Assembly (NCBI GenBank): GCA_013115135.1 | Contig: JABANP010000078.1 | Span: 100,353-164,352, forward strand | Reading direction: 5' to 3' | DNA from: Perkinsus olseni | Lineage: Eukaryota > Perkinsozoa > Perkinsida > Perkinsidae | DNA: 64,000 bases | In this document: positions 19,400 to 29,945 of the stretch, in pieces | Numbering within the stretch: the first letter of the stretch is position 1 | Layout: every line of letters begins with the position of its first letter | Program-made: the position numbers and the translations under genes | The notes under the pieces: model-generated | What the model saw: the letters and a program-made list of their open reading frames with translations, nothing else | Told to the model about the DNA's origin: nothing | The model's database searches: none

Positions 19400-22147
19400 A
19401 CCTCATTATTGAATATGGTGTAGGGACAGGCCAGAGCATACAACGGTACTATCATCCTCGTCACCGATATCCCAACGATAAACCGCCACGAGAGAGGCTT
19501 TTTATGGCCTCTTACTAGGTCGTAGATGATCTGTGGCACCTGTCGTCACGCCACGGATAATAAGATACTCGAAGATGTAATATTGCTACTTACCCAATAG
19601 CATTGCATGATGATAATGAGGATATTCAAGTACTGGTAGAAGTTGTACAGGATCACCATTCCGACCAACAGGGTGCCTGTGGTTGGATACTCGAAAGCTC
19701 AAATGCTAGGGGGGAGTACTACCGTAAAACCGAGAGTAAAGCCAGCTGAGCTCTCGTCGAATGGAATCCATACCTCCCTCATTGAATTGATTCTGCCGTC
19801 GACTGCGCCAAACTAGCAAGAGATACCGAACCTACAAAGAAGCGGTTGTTGCGATTGGTGTGGTAGGAGGAGGACTACCTCCAACATACTGAAGAGAATG
19901 AACTTGAACAGGGCGACAACCGAGAACGTGTTGAACATGAACCTGGAAACAGAATCGAAGAATCAGAGAAGATTCCTGCAGACGTGACGCAGCGAAATTT
20001 CACCATAGACCGAAGACGCTCCATCTCTGAGATAATACACCTTCGGGTGAAGAGGAATCGACGACCTCCTTACTGTGCCGAGAGCCCCAGGAATAGGTGT
20101 ATCAAGGAGTCATAAGCATCCATGAGGGCTTGGATACCGATACACAGCAAAGATACCTGACACCCGCAATAGGAGAAGGAGGACGATAAAACACTAGATT
20201 GCGAGTATACAGGTCTTGATTGAAGCTTCGGGTAATGGCGTAATTCTTGCATGTGGCATTTTCTGATGACTGTATATTGAGACCCGTACGTCCGTTCGCT
20301 CAGCGACCGGTGACTCGAGCGTGAGCAGGCTCACCTTAGCGTGGCCGTTATTGCTCTCCCCGTGCTGCATCTGCAGCAGAAAGAAACGTATTTGTAGTAT
20401 GGTGATGATCTGAACCACAAGAGCAGCATCCAACTGGTGGAAACCCCATCACGCTGGCTAACTTACGTTATTCAATATTGAGTAGTTGATCACCTTCCTG
20501 CCCAACTTCTTCACATCAATTTCACGCAAGTTCATGCTGAAAAACGAAAAATCAACCCAAGCCGAAGAGTGGCATCAGCTCCATCGAGATATTCGCCCAC
20601 ACCGCGGGGTTGAACAAGAAAGCCCACCAACGCTCCATACGACATAGACTGCGCTGCAAGCCCACTCCCAAGGCTAGGGGAGGAGCCCTGCTCACCATCT
20701 CCCAGTTCAAGATCCAAGCCCCCGCTACAAACCAATTTTGCCCGACAGCGAAGAAATGTTCAGTTCCCATTCAGCGGCCTGCTGTCCTCACTAGGCACAT
20801 CTGGCCTATCGCTCGCCCAGCAAGATATACCATGGCAAGCACGAACTCAAAGACAGAAAGCAACTGCGTGACTATCCTCCCGTAGCATGCACACCAACCC
20901 ACTGCTCTCTGCTTCGTGCACGAGCAGCCAATCATTACTACCTTATTTTGAAACCACAGTTCTCACTAACGACGGTCCCAACCGCCACTTTCTTCCCGTC
21001 CAATACCATAACTTCCCCACTGTTCACTTCATCCCGCGACGGTGTGCGTATCTTGGGAAAAGAAGGGTTGGACGGCCTTCCTTTATGATCACAAAAAGAC
21101 ATCTGGCGATCTAACTGTAACGAGAACTGGCTCATCTAAGAGTGGCTAACACCCACTTAGAAGAAGCCTGATATCCCTTAAATGCTCCACGGAAACTAGC
21201 ATCATAAGTATACTTCATAGCAAACCCAAACAACCGGACTACTCTCCCAGTTACGACTATTACCGTGATCCTCGCCGGACCTATCTCGCATACGGGCTTC
21301 GTGACACCAGCCAGACGAAACCTCGACAGATCAGAACGACCAGACAGTATCAGCTCCTCCTGGGCACCTGGAGACCGCAATGAGCTGATCACCATCAACG
21401 GGCATCCGACTATCACCATGCCCGTGCATAGCAAACATGTTATTGTGGAAGCCTATCGCCGGCGAGAGCTGCAACTCGTGCCACTCGTCGTTGTGCTCGA
21501 AACGCATGAGCACTTCGGACAAGGACATCTGAAACATGACTTGCCAATCAGAGCTGGAGGTATACTCGTACAGAAGATTCTATCAAGAGACACTTCGCGT
21601 ATCGATAAATAAAATCCCAGCTAAGTATCCGTCAGAGCCACTAGAAACATAGGGAAGCGGCTGGAACCGAGGGATCGCGTAGCTGGGAAATAGGGACGAT
21701 ATTTCAGAGTATCCCATCGTAAGGCGTATCCTAAGGTCCCTCGCAGCAGACCCTTGTTTCCAGCGAGATACTACGCGAAGGGTATTACCATCTTCATCCC
21801 AGCGCCTTTGGATATCATATGCAATTTGACCTCTCCCTCAATGGTCGGCACGCCCTCGGCTGTCGGAGACTGAGCAACAAACCTCACAGCAAAACGACAA
21901 GTGTTGAGACTACATCGTCCAGCGGTGTCATTGTGTAGACACCCCTGTAGATAGAACTGGGCTTCCCCACGTTGCTGCTGTCTAAGGCAGCTGGAAACAA
22001 GAGCAATGAAAAAGGTGGTACGCGAGAGCGCGACTCCCTCCTACCTGCGAAGTTAAGGCCGCCGCCGTCTCTATGGCCATCTGTCGTGTCTTCAGAGTCC
22101 ACCATGAGCCAAAAGCCGATGACCAGAATAAACCCCAATAATACATT

Positions 22148-22388
22148 TGTGGTACTCGGTTAGAACCCGTAACTCTTGATAACGTAACACTCAAGACAGA
22201 TAGAGATAATAGATTGGTTCCCGAACGGACTGGGGATGGACCAATTGATAGTCTCGAGAAACAATCGTATACTTTTTTAATGGAACTACGCATTCTCATC
22301 TAGCTCAACTCAGCTCAGGGTCGTGCAATCGGGACAGTCATGCAGCGACGGGACAGAACCTGTGACGACGGAATAATAGGTTATCACA
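22148..22388 (-). repeat. 3' LTR
   Basis: A 241-bp terminal repeat, downstream copy relative to the element's transcription, with TG...CA ends. Confidence 0.95.
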
Positions 22389-22406
22389 TCCTCCCCCCCC
22401 TCTCTG
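22389..22406 (-). other. polypurine tract
   Basis: On the minus strand GAGAGGGGGGGGAGGA lies immediately before the 3' LTR. This is the expected primer for plus-strand DNA synthesis. Confidence 0.9.
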
Positions 22407-22470
22407 TAAAAATAAAATAATATGACGACCCAGCAGTATCAGCAGCTAAGAGTAAAAAAAGGGGGGGGGC

Positions 22471-25400
22471 TTATTTAGCAGCCGCCGTAGCCCGTTGCAT
22501 AAAGTCCTTCACATCAAGAGAAGAGTCCCCAAAGGGCGGGTTATAGGGGGTGCTTGCATCGCCGGCGGCCAAGGATAGCTTACAGTTGGAACCAGCATGT
22601 ACCTCATAACCTTTATCAGTGCCCAGGACAACAACGGCGCCCATACGAGAGACAGCATGCACCAGGAAGGGGCCTCGATATAGTGTTCCCAACTTCGCGG
22701 CACCACCAGAGCGGCTAAAGACCCAGACCTTGTCGCCCACAGTAAACTGTCGAACTCCTCGATGAGATCCCCGAAGAGAATCTCTATAATCTTCCCATCT
22801 GGCTATAACATCTTGGATCCTGACAGTGTGCTTTTCACGAAGCCTAGCAGCACGGCTTAACGGTAACGGGCAGAGATCATCAGAAGAGTCCTTAGGATGA
22901 ATGTCAGGATCTGGAAGGCCAGGGAGGCGGGGCAGCCGACAGTGCATTAGCGAGAAGGGGCTAGCGCCCAAGCGCTCACGAGAGTTCATGATATAGAGCA
23001 CCTCAGGGAGTGCTGCCTCTACTGACTGGTGCTTTCCCAAACTGAGAGCGCACCTAAGACCGTGGAGTAGAACGCCGTGAGAGCGTTCAGCGACCGCATT
23101 CATAGTTGGGGCGTTGGGCGGGGTGTGGTGAATCCGAACATTGTGGGCGTTCATGACCGATCGAAAAGTGCGGGAACGAAAACCCATATGATTGTCTACC
23201 AGGAGCAGGCGAGGATATCCCCGCCTCCAAAAGACGCTGAGCAGTGACTCGGCGCTTTCCCGAGCTGTAAACCCATCAACGATTTCGGCGTCGACGTAAC
23301 CGGAAACCAAGTCTGTCACCACCATGAGCTTGAGATCGGATTCAGTACCGTCGTCTCTCACAGGAACACGAAGTGGCCCTACGCCGTCAGCGGCTACACA
23401 CGTCCATACATCAAGGGAGTCCAGCGACTTGAAACCATAGCCAGAGCGTCGACGCTCATCCTTCAAAGGGGCACATACCCTGCAACTTCGGACGACTCGG
23501 GAAACCAGACAGCCCATCCGACGGAAAAAGAAACGGGACGCTAAGCGAGCCTTGGTGCGGACCGACCCCTGATGACCACCACAAGAGTGATATCTCATAA
23601 CCAGTAACCGCTGTAATGCCCAAGACTTGCTAGGAACATACAGTTGGCGGTATACTTCGCCGTTAACAGAATGGCGACACAGGCGGACCAGCAGATCGGG
23701 ATCTGACTCAACATCGTAGAAGGGGCTTAAGGTCGTATCGCCCCGGCGGACTGCCTGCAAAATGCATGTAGTCTCCGAATCCTCTCGCTGAGCATCTCGT
23801 ACAAGAAGCTCAAGAATATCAAATCGAGCTGGGCGAACTATAACCGATGAGGCCGCCGACTCTGTAGCTTGTCGCCACAGGACGAAGACATCAGACAAGA
23901 GTCGATACCGGAATAGTCGTGAGAGGAGACTATCGAAGGCTTGACCAAACTGGGCTTTCGCAGGAGCTCTCCCATCTGAAGCCGTGAGATTAGAAGTAAG
24001 GATGTAGCCTTCTTCGGTGGGTGTGTCCAGGATCTCATACAGACAGCTTTCTTCTTCCGGCAGCATATAATTACCAACACCATCCCCATTGCTGTCATAT
24101 TTCCCTTTCCCACGAGCCTTTACCGGTGACATCGGAACATAGTCTTGAGGAAGAAGCAAACTGACTCGGCGTGGATCGATGATGCCGGCATTGCCGGCAA
24201 CAGGCTGCTCATCGATTTCAGTGAGGGCCTTCTCGAGATAGTGCTGCTTCTGCTGCTTGAGGGGGGTGGAGGTAACATCATCGGAGAGAACATTAGAGGC
24301 CGGTAGAGGGAATAGTCCTCGTGAGGCTGCATCCGCACTATTCAATGTACCAGGTATATGAGAGACATAAAGGCACACCCCTGAGGACTGGATATCGTCA
24401 TTGAGAGCGACTATCGATCTCAGTCTCGTCACTTCCCAAGCGACCCATCCATTCTTGGGTTTTTCTCGTGTAAGCCTGTGGTAGTTGAGGCGACTATCGG
24501 TGAGTATAAGACACCGAGCCACACCTGATACCTGCTTGATGAGAGTCTTGACGGTCACGAAACCTTGGAGCAAGGCGCACAGCTCAGCCCTCGGAGCTGT
24601 CCACTTAGAAGATCGGCGTTCAGTTGGGCCAAACACTCCACAACGACCGAAGAGGCGAGTACCACAGGTATCAGTCTCGACTATAACAGCCCAGCCGCGG
24701 ACACAGGCGTCGGTGGAGACGAAAATGGTCTGGCCTGAGAAGTCCCATTTCACTTGCCTGGGAAAAGGAGCAGACGAACGGAGATGACACTGCCACTCAT
24801 GGACCCTATAGGTGAGAGGTTTAGTATCAGAGGAAGTCTCATCATATTCCTTCAGCAAGTCGTTCTCGTTCCTGCTAGACGACTCAGCATCTTGAAGAAC
24901 ATACTTGATACACATCAAGGCCTCGCACTGCAATCCCATAGGGTCATGGAACCTGGCCACGAAGGACCGTAGCTCACGACGGGTAGTTGGGCATGGGGTC
25001 GTAGATAGGGAGGATGATGACGCTACCGCTATGGTGTCATTTGAGCCTTCATAATCGTATCCCAACACCCTACCATCTTGACCATTCTTCAACACCTTCA
25101 CAGGGTTCTCCTGCATACCCTTCACCTTCAGAGCTGCCGAAGATGTGGAATGCAACTCGTCTCGACTCTCATTAGTCTGAGCGCCTCCTATAACATCGTC
25201 CATGTAGGCCTCGACCTCTGCTTCGTCGGTAGGGTACTGGCTGTTGACGTCTAAGAGGGTGTGATCGATCTCGTCTTGTAGGGCCCATGGGGCCGATGAT
25301 CCTCCAAACCATACCCGTCGCATAACATACCCGTAGGAGTTGTGCACAAAACAGCAATGAGGACGATCTTGACCGCTCAAGATTAGCTGGAGGAAGGCCT

Positions 25401-25677
25401 TTTGAATGTCGGTGCAGAAGAAGCTCGGATAGAGTCGGGTACGGAAAAGATGGCGGATAGTATGCTTATGCTTATCGGGGATTGGCAAGGACCGTAGGCA
25501 AGCATTCAGCTCTCTCCCGTCCCATACGGGACGGATTTTACTTGATCGCGAGTTGGGCTTGAAGATGGGAAAGTGGAATATACAATGAGCCTTGTGGTTG
25601 ACGAGCTCTTGAACCGAAACCTTATAAAGATAATGGTCACGTACCATGTCCTCAATGATAGGTCGAGCTTCAGACAT
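22471..25677 (-). CDS. pol: retrotransposon pol: reverse transcriptase, RNase H, integrase
   Basis: A 1068-residue intact frame. RT: an FKPNSRSSKIRPVWDGRELN finger region, FCTDIQKAFLQLILSGQDR, the YMDDVIGG catalytic box. RNase H: FVSTDACVRGWAVIV and ILTDSRL. Integrase: an H-H-C-C zinc domain (YHSCGGHQG...CRVC), then the D,D-35-E core as VVTDLVSGY, LLVDNHMGF and NAVAERSHG, and an SH3-like tail GDKVWVFSRSG. It overlaps the gag-pro frame by 172 nt in the -1 frame. An ATG opens the frame just inside, and a TAA lies nine bases upstream of it in this frame, so expression could use -1 slippage downstream of that TAA or re-initiation. Confidence 0.93.
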   Translation of the reverse strand: MSEARPIIEDMVRDHYLYKVSVQELVNHKAHCIFHFPIFKPNSRSSKIRPVWDGRELNACLRSLPIPDKHKHTIRHLFRTRLYPSFFCTDIQKAFLQLILSGQDRPHCCFVHNSYGYVMRRVWFGGSSAPWALQDEIDHTLLDVNSQYPTDEAEVEAYMDDVIGGAQTNESRDELHSTSSAALKVKGMQENPVKVLKNGQDGRVLGYDYEGSNDTIAVASSSSLSTTPCPTTRRELRSFVARFHDPMGLQCEALMCIKYVLQDAESSSRNENDLLKEYDETSSDTKPLTYRVHEWQCHLRSSAPFPRQVKWDFSGQTIFVSTDACVRGWAVIVETDTCGTRLFGRCGVFGPTERRSSKWTAPRAELCALLQGFVTVKTLIKQVSGVARCLILTDSRLNYHRLTREKPKNGWVAWEVTRLRSIVALNDDIQSSGVCLYVSHIPGTLNSADAASRGLFPLPASNVLSDDVTSTPLKQQKQHYLEKALTEIDEQPVAGNAGIIDPRRVSLLLPQDYVPMSPVKARGKGKYDSNGDGVGNYMLPEEESCLYEILDTPTEEGYILTSNLTASDGRAPAKAQFGQAFDSLLSRLFRYRLLSDVFVLWRQATESAASSVIVRPARFDILELLVRDAQREDSETTCILQAVRRGDTTLSPFYDVESDPDLLVRLCRHSVNGEVYRQLYVPSKSWALQRLLVMRYHSCGGHQGSVRTKARLASRFFFRRMGCLVSRVVRSCRVCAPLKDERRRSGYGFKSLDSLDVWTCVAADGVGPLRVPVRDDGTESDLKLMVVTDLVSGYVDAEIVDGFTARESAESLLSVFWRRGYPRLLLVDNHMGFRSRTFRSVMNAHNVRIHHTPPNAPTMNAVAERSHGVLLHGLRCALSLGKHQSVEAALPEVLYIMNSRERLGASPFSLMHCRLPRLPGLPDPDIHPKDSSDDLCPLPLSRAARLREKHTVRIQDVIARWEDYRDSLRGSHRGVRQFTVGDKVWVFSRSGGAAKLGTLYRGPFLVHAVSRMGAVVVLGTDKGYEVHAGSNCKLSLAAGDASTPYNPPFGDSSLDVKDFMQRATAAAK

Positions 25678-28600
25678 AGACGTTTATTCTTGGCAAACTC
25701 CTTCATAGCATTGGGCCTCGGCCTGGCGGGTCCGGCCCATGGAAGTTCATGGTAGCCACGATGAACACCATCAGCAGTAACAGCAATCAGTCGCCCTTTC
25801 TCGTCATGTCGAAGATGGTAATCAAGAGGAAGCCAGCCACCAGTAGGTGAGTCAGAGGGCCAACAAGCATTCAGCTCTAATATATCGTCGGAGTCAATAT
25901 CATCGTAATCCACATGGAAATAATGTGTCGGTGGGCTGGCTATAGTGGGCGTCACAGAGGGAGTAGTCGTTGAGTGGTGCTGCTCGTGATAGGCGCTATC
26001 CTCTATTTTAGACAGGGAAGGCCGGAGGCCTTCCTGATGAGAGGAGGCTGCCCGATCCAAAAGATTGAGCAGTGCCTGTTCTCCTCCTTGCCGGCATATA
26101 CCAACCAACCGCGCGAATGTAGATGCAGACAGTGGTAGGTCTGCAGCGACTTGTGCTCCATCGGTTGAGAAACGCATGATACTAGAAAAGGCGTTGGAGT
26201 CAGAAGCCTCACCATGAAGGACCACGGGTGAGAAAATCACTGGCCTAGCTAGAGAGGCAACAACATAGAACCTGTACCGGCGCGCTGTTTCAGGTACCAA
26301 GGCATGTGAAAGCCAAGCTTCCACAACACGTTCAACAGCGGCAATGGACCCGTTGACTCCCCTTATATGTCTACCACTGCAGGTATTAGCCGCAGCGATA
26401 AAACCACCAGCCGAGAGCTCCTCGTACTTTGCGGTTGAGATGCAGGAGTGGCCAGCCCCAGTGTCAAGGAGCCCCTCCAAGAGGCAGGACGTCGGTGTCG
26501 AGGAAGAGGACGAACTCGTAGATCTGGAATGGATAAACACAGAGAACTGATACCGGTCACTTGAGGGGGATCTCTTGTACTCAGAGGCAGTACAACCGAG
26601 GGGCGTAGTAGAGAGTTGGCACGTTGAAGTTGGCGCCAAGGTAGCACAATCGTCTTCAATGTCGAAGGCCAGCTGCTGGATACCTCCCGTATTCAGATCT
26701 GGGCCGCCTTTCTCTTGAGGCTTGTCGTTTTTAGCAGTTGGGGGTGAACTTGGAACAAGTCTAGGCTTACCGAATTCATCCTTCCACGGATGGGGACATA
26801 TACCGGCAGTGTGTCCAGACTCTCGGCACCTTTGACAAACTATATCAACGGGAACATCACAGTTTGAGAGTGGATGACGTCGACCGCAGCGAGGACAACG
26901 ACGCTGCTGATTCTCGGGAACTGGTTGTCGGCATTCCCGGGCCATATGATTCGGTCGACTGCAACGTCGGCAGCTCGGCTTACCATTTGAGAATTGAGCA
27001 ACAGTGGAGCCGTCCTGATCGTCCTCGACAGTAAGTATCATACCACGGTCATCTTCTTGGCGACCTCGACCTGATACCGCGAGCTTACGACGACGCTGCC
27101 GATCCTCGAGAAGCATTCGGCATGTAAGTCTCTGGTAGGAGTCTAACTGGAAGGTCCTTGCAAAGTCTCGGAGAGCAGGTACAACCTTGGTGAGAAGGCT
27201 TTGCTTAGCCAGCTCAGGTGTCATAGGATTGCCCACGGCTGAGAGTGAGCGGAGGCCAGCTTCGAATCTCTTTAAGAACTTTGAGGAGTCTTCCCCCTGA
27301 GACATCGTTAGGCCATTCCAGTCGTCCATGACCTTGGATAACTCAGCGTCAGGGTCCATCTTACCCTCCAGACTTGACCATAAGAGTCCAACCAGATAGG
27401 CATATGAAGACCGGTAAGGGGTGGGGTGGGGTAATGAGAAACCTTCTATGATATCGGCTTCTATAGAACGTCTGATATAATAGTAAGCAAAAACCTCATC
27501 ACCTGCATAAGCGCTGATATTCTCTTGTATTCTCGAGCGTACGAGAATCAGCGGCCGGGCATCTTCGGCGCCTCTATAAGGGCCACCCATGATGAGAGGG
27601 GTACCATTAGCCTGCTTCTGGATGTTGCGGACTTCTTGCGTACTCAGACACTTCTCGTTGGCCATACCCGCTCCAGGGAGACTATTATAATGGGGCACAC
27701 CGGACGGGACGCCCACAGGCGGTTGACCTGGGTGCAAGCCGGGGGTGCTCGGATTGCAGGAATGTAGGCCTCCCAATTGACCTAGAGTATACGACGGCGC
27801 AATAGAAGAATGGAAATTGTTTACATAGCCCATATTGGTCGGGTAGCCACATCCCAAGAATGGGGTAGACGGTAAGAAGGAGTAGGGACCTTGAACTTGT
27901 GTTGGAGGGCGTACCATGATTCCATTTTGATTAAGATCAGGGTAGACGCCCCCTGGGGCTTGACCGTAAGGGATCGGATATCCAGACTGGCTGGGTACAA
28001 TAGAAACGGCAGGACTGGGCGCCTGTCTATAGGGGGCTGAGAACGTCGAGGCATAGACGGGTATCCCGTTAGACATAGGGGCCAGACCGAGCGTGGATTG
28101 ACCAATAGCGCTCGGAACCTGACCGTTCGCTGCTAATTGGTGACTACCGAATCCCTGCTCACGCATAGCGGCTCCGTCAACAACAGCAGCCGCGCTGCCT
28201 AAATCGGCCAGTTGAGCCGACTCTTGGGAGGTTGGACCACTAGCTTGAGGGCCTTGGACATGACTGACGGGGTTATTTGGCACAGCTGCCGCCCGGGCAG
28301 GGCCGATAGAAGCTTGAGTAGTAGCTGGTTGGTGGGAGACTGTTCCATCCAAATCGTTATCAGCTGTCTGGACAACGGCCTCGGCCATGTGGAGAGTGTC
28401 TCTCAACTCAGGAACCTCGATGCCATCAGGAAGGTCACCAGCCTCCAGTGGCGGGGACAACGACTTCAACACCTTTTCGGATCCACCTGGCACGGTCTCA
28501 TCCGTAAGCCGCCATACTGACTTAAAATTCGCTGGGATCCAAGCTCCCAGGTAGTGATAACCGTTAATTTCATGATGGGATACCTTATCGCCCAGTAGGC

Positions 28601-28751
28601 TGCTAGCTGCTGGTCCCAAGAGGACGTCGACCAAAACGAAGAGGCCATTATGGACTTCGTCCTTCTTTACTACACTGGCTTGGACATATCTTTCCTGGCC
28701 AGGGATACGGATATATCGATAATATGGTAATCCACTTGAAGTTGCCACCAT
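25506..28751 (-). CDS. gag: retrotransposon gag-protease
   Basis: A 1081-residue frame from the ATG at 28751, 40 bp inside the 5' LTR. A long Pro/Gln/Gly-rich N-half is followed by a capsid-like helical region (PDAELSKVMDDWNGLTMSQG). Then come three zinc knuckles: C-RR-C-SRPN-H-MARE-C, C-PR-C-GRR-H-PLSN-C and C-QR-C-RESG-H-TAGI-C. An aspartic protease active site LLDTGAGHSCIS follows, and an unassigned C-terminal part overlaps pol. The reading frame is undamaged, consistent with recent insertion. Confidence 0.9.
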   Translation of the reverse strand: MVATSSGLPYYRYIRIPGQERYVQASVVKKDEVHNGLFVLVDVLLGPAASSLLGDKVSHHEINGYHYLGAWIPANFKSVWRLTDETVPGGSEKVLKSLSPPLEAGDLPDGIEVPELRDTLHMAEAVVQTADNDLDGTVSHQPATTQASIGPARAAAVPNNPVSHVQGPQASGPTSQESAQLADLGSAAAVVDGAAMREQGFGSHQLAANGQVPSAIGQSTLGLAPMSNGIPVYASTFSAPYRQAPSPAVSIVPSQSGYPIPYGQAPGGVYPDLNQNGIMVRPPTQVQGPYSFLPSTPFLGCGYPTNMGYVNNFHSSIAPSYTLGQLGGLHSCNPSTPGLHPGQPPVGVPSGVPHYNSLPGAGMANEKCLSTQEVRNIQKQANGTPLIMGGPYRGAEDARPLILVRSRIQENISAYAGDEVFAYYYIRRSIEADIIEGFSLPHPTPYRSSYAYLVGLLWSSLEGKMDPDAELSKVMDDWNGLTMSQGEDSSKFLKRFEAGLRSLSAVGNPMTPELAKQSLLTKVVPALRDFARTFQLDSYQRLTCRMLLEDRQRRRKLAVSGRGRQEDDRGMILTVEDDQDGSTVAQFSNGKPSCRRCSRPNHMARECRQPVPENQQRRCPRCGRRHPLSNCDVPVDIVCQRCRESGHTAGICPHPWKDEFGKPRLVPSSPPTAKNDKPQEKGGPDLNTGGIQQLAFDIEDDCATLAPTSTCQLSTTPLGCTASEYKRSPSSDRYQFSVFIHSRSTSSSSSSTPTSCLLEGLLDTGAGHSCISTAKYEELSAGGFIAAANTCSGRHIRGVNGSIAAVERVVEAWLSHALVPETARRYRFYVVASLARPVIFSPVVLHGEASDSNAFSSIMRFSTDGAQVAADLPLSASTFARLVGICRQGGEQALLNLLDRAASSHQEGLRPSLSKIEDSAYHEQHHSTTTPSVTPTIASPPTHYFHVDYDDIDSDDILELNACWPSDSPTGGWLPLDYHLRHDEKGRLIAVTADGVHRGYHELPWAGPARPRPNAMKEFAKNKRLCLKLDLSLRTWYVTIIFIRFRFKSSSTTRLIVYSTFPSSSPTRDQVKSVPYGTGES

Positions 28752-28790
28752 GATAGATAACTTATTATAGTTTCAGATCCCGGTAGAAGA

Positions 28791-29031
28791 TGTGGTACTC
28801 GGTTAGAACCCGTAACTCTTGATAACGTAACACTCAAGACAGATAGAGATAATAGATTGGTTCCCGAACGGACTGGGGATGGACCAATTGATAGTCTCGA
28901 GAAACAATCGTATACTTTTTTAATGGAACTACGCATTCTCATCTAGCTCAGCTCAGCTCAGGGTCGTGCAATCGGGACAGTCATGCAGCGACGGGACAGA
29001 ACCTGTGACGACGGAATAATAGGTTATCACA
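28791..29031 (-). repeat. 5' LTR
   Basis: A 241-bp repeat, 240 of 241 bases the same as the 3' LTR. Just inside, the minus strand reads TCTTCTACCGGGATCTGAA, which could pair with a tRNA 3' arm. The TGG normally pairing with CCA is absent. Confidence 0.93.
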
Positions 29032-29465
29032 CATTACTCCTGAGTGAGGGAAGACTGTGATTGTGAAAGAAGCATCGCCGTACCATCGCCAATGATGCGC
29101 CTGCTGGTTCAGCCCACCTCTGATCGGTGATGAGGAACCGAAGGTCACTAGCGGCATTAAGACAAATAACAACAAACTCCTTGAAAGCGTTCAAGTCAAT
29201 GGTCTTTACACATCTTCCTGATCTGTCGCAAGGCGTGCGCGGGAAAGAATCCATTCAGCGCTCGCCATTATGATCGACCATCTTCGAAATCTCGACTGTT
29301 CGTCTCATCGCTCTCCTTTGGTTGGCTGGGTCTCTAAACTTCAGGAAACATGTTACTGTCGCGTAGTGACTTCCGCGTGACGGGTGTGTGTAAAGTGTTA
29401 AGCCTCTCTTGCAAACCGAGCCCCCCTGGTGACCGCTCTGGACAGCTTCCGACAGCCTGACGTAA

Positions 29466-29945
29466 ATGCCATCAACCCTCCAAACTCTGATATCGTTCGC
29501 TTTCATCGGCCTCTGCCAGGCGAGACTTGCTACTATCTCTGATCTATCTCTCACCGGGCAAAGGCTGGTCAGAGACAACTTTTATAGCGGATTGATCGGT
29601 GATAGCATCGAAGTGTTTTACTACTTCCCGTCCGAGGACCTCCAAGTTTGCATCATAATCACCTTCAGTCAGGAAAATGGAGAGCGACGACAGAAAGCAG
29701 TGTGCGGTGCTGTTTCTGACGATGAAGCCAGCCCTAATTTAGTAGTCGACTATGGAGGTCGCTACGAAAGATTCATCGCCGCATTGCGGACAGCCTTCCG
29801 TGACATACGCCTAGCTCCCGGCGACTTTAGAAACATCATTGTACGGAGCAGAAATGAAATTGAAATCACGGTGGAAGGCAACCGAGTGGAGCTATTCAGA
29901 GATCAGTCCCCCAACGTAAGAGCATTATTCAAAGGCGAGGAATAG
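29466..29945 (+). CDS. small secreted protein, unrecognised
   Basis: An intronless 159-residue frame from the ATG at 29466, reading MPSTLQTLISFAFIGLCQA as a clear signal peptide. The rest is a mixed alpha/beta domain with IEVFYYFPSEDLQVCIIITF, YGGRYERFIAALRTAFRDI and NEIEITVEGNRVELF, and two cysteines. Alternating hydrophobic strands suggest a compact extracellular fold. It starts 198 bp from the broken TUL1-like start, divergently. No family is recognised. Confidence 0.7.
   Translation: MPSTLQTLISFAFIGLCQARLATISDLSLTGQRLVRDNFYSGLIGDSIEVFYYFPSEDLQVCIIITFSQENGERRQKAVCGAVSDDEASPNLVVDYGGRYERFIAALRTAFRDIRLAPGDFRNIIVRSRNEIEITVEGNRVELFRDQSPNVRALFKGEE

Larger units (their letters stand above)
22148..29031 (-). 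mobile_element. complete LTR retrotransposon (Ty3/BEL-type order), 6884 bp
   Basis: Two 241-bp LTRs beginning TGTGATAACC and ending GTACCACA on the minus strand flank gag-protease and RT-RNaseH-integrase frames. The flanking 4-bp duplication is CATT (22144-22147 and 29032-29035). A polypurine tract precedes the 3' LTR. The LTRs differ at one site (AGCTCAACTCAG versus AGCTCAGCTCAG), so insertion is recent. The order PR-RT-RH-IN excludes Copia. RT features (DIQKAFLQL, YMDD) resemble BEL/Pao, while the integrase tail (GDKVWV..KL..YRGPF) resembles Ty3. It interrupts a coding exon of the TUL1-like gene, in the same orientation. Confidence 0.95.
18417..29268 (-). pseudogene. TUL1/FLY-type transmembrane RING E3 ubiquitin ligase, split by a retrotransposon
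   Basis: TUL1/FLY proteins are Golgi/endosome E3 ligases (DSC complex) with a lumenal N-part, several membrane spans and a C-terminal RING-H2. From the ATG at 29268: MASAEWILSRARLATDQED, RFLITDQRSLPSLRSNV | retroelement | LLGFILVIGFWLMV, SIYRGVYTMTPLDDVVSTL and FQMSLSEVLMRFEHNDEW. Then come spans near 20400-20830, PQIIYDLVRGHKKPLSWRF plus RMIVPLYALACP (about 19450-19530), and FGPRSF...PHVYNYYRAVP. The RING reads VICMNDIDL..PVITPCDHVFHAGCLEQWMD, then VKMECPTCRGELPAMT with stop at 18417. A whole LTR element (22148-29031) interrupts codon NV|LL. Two +1 frame breaks lie in the RING region (about 18610-18690). Together these suggest a broken allele, although sequencing indels could explain the frame breaks. 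Confidence 0.8.
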
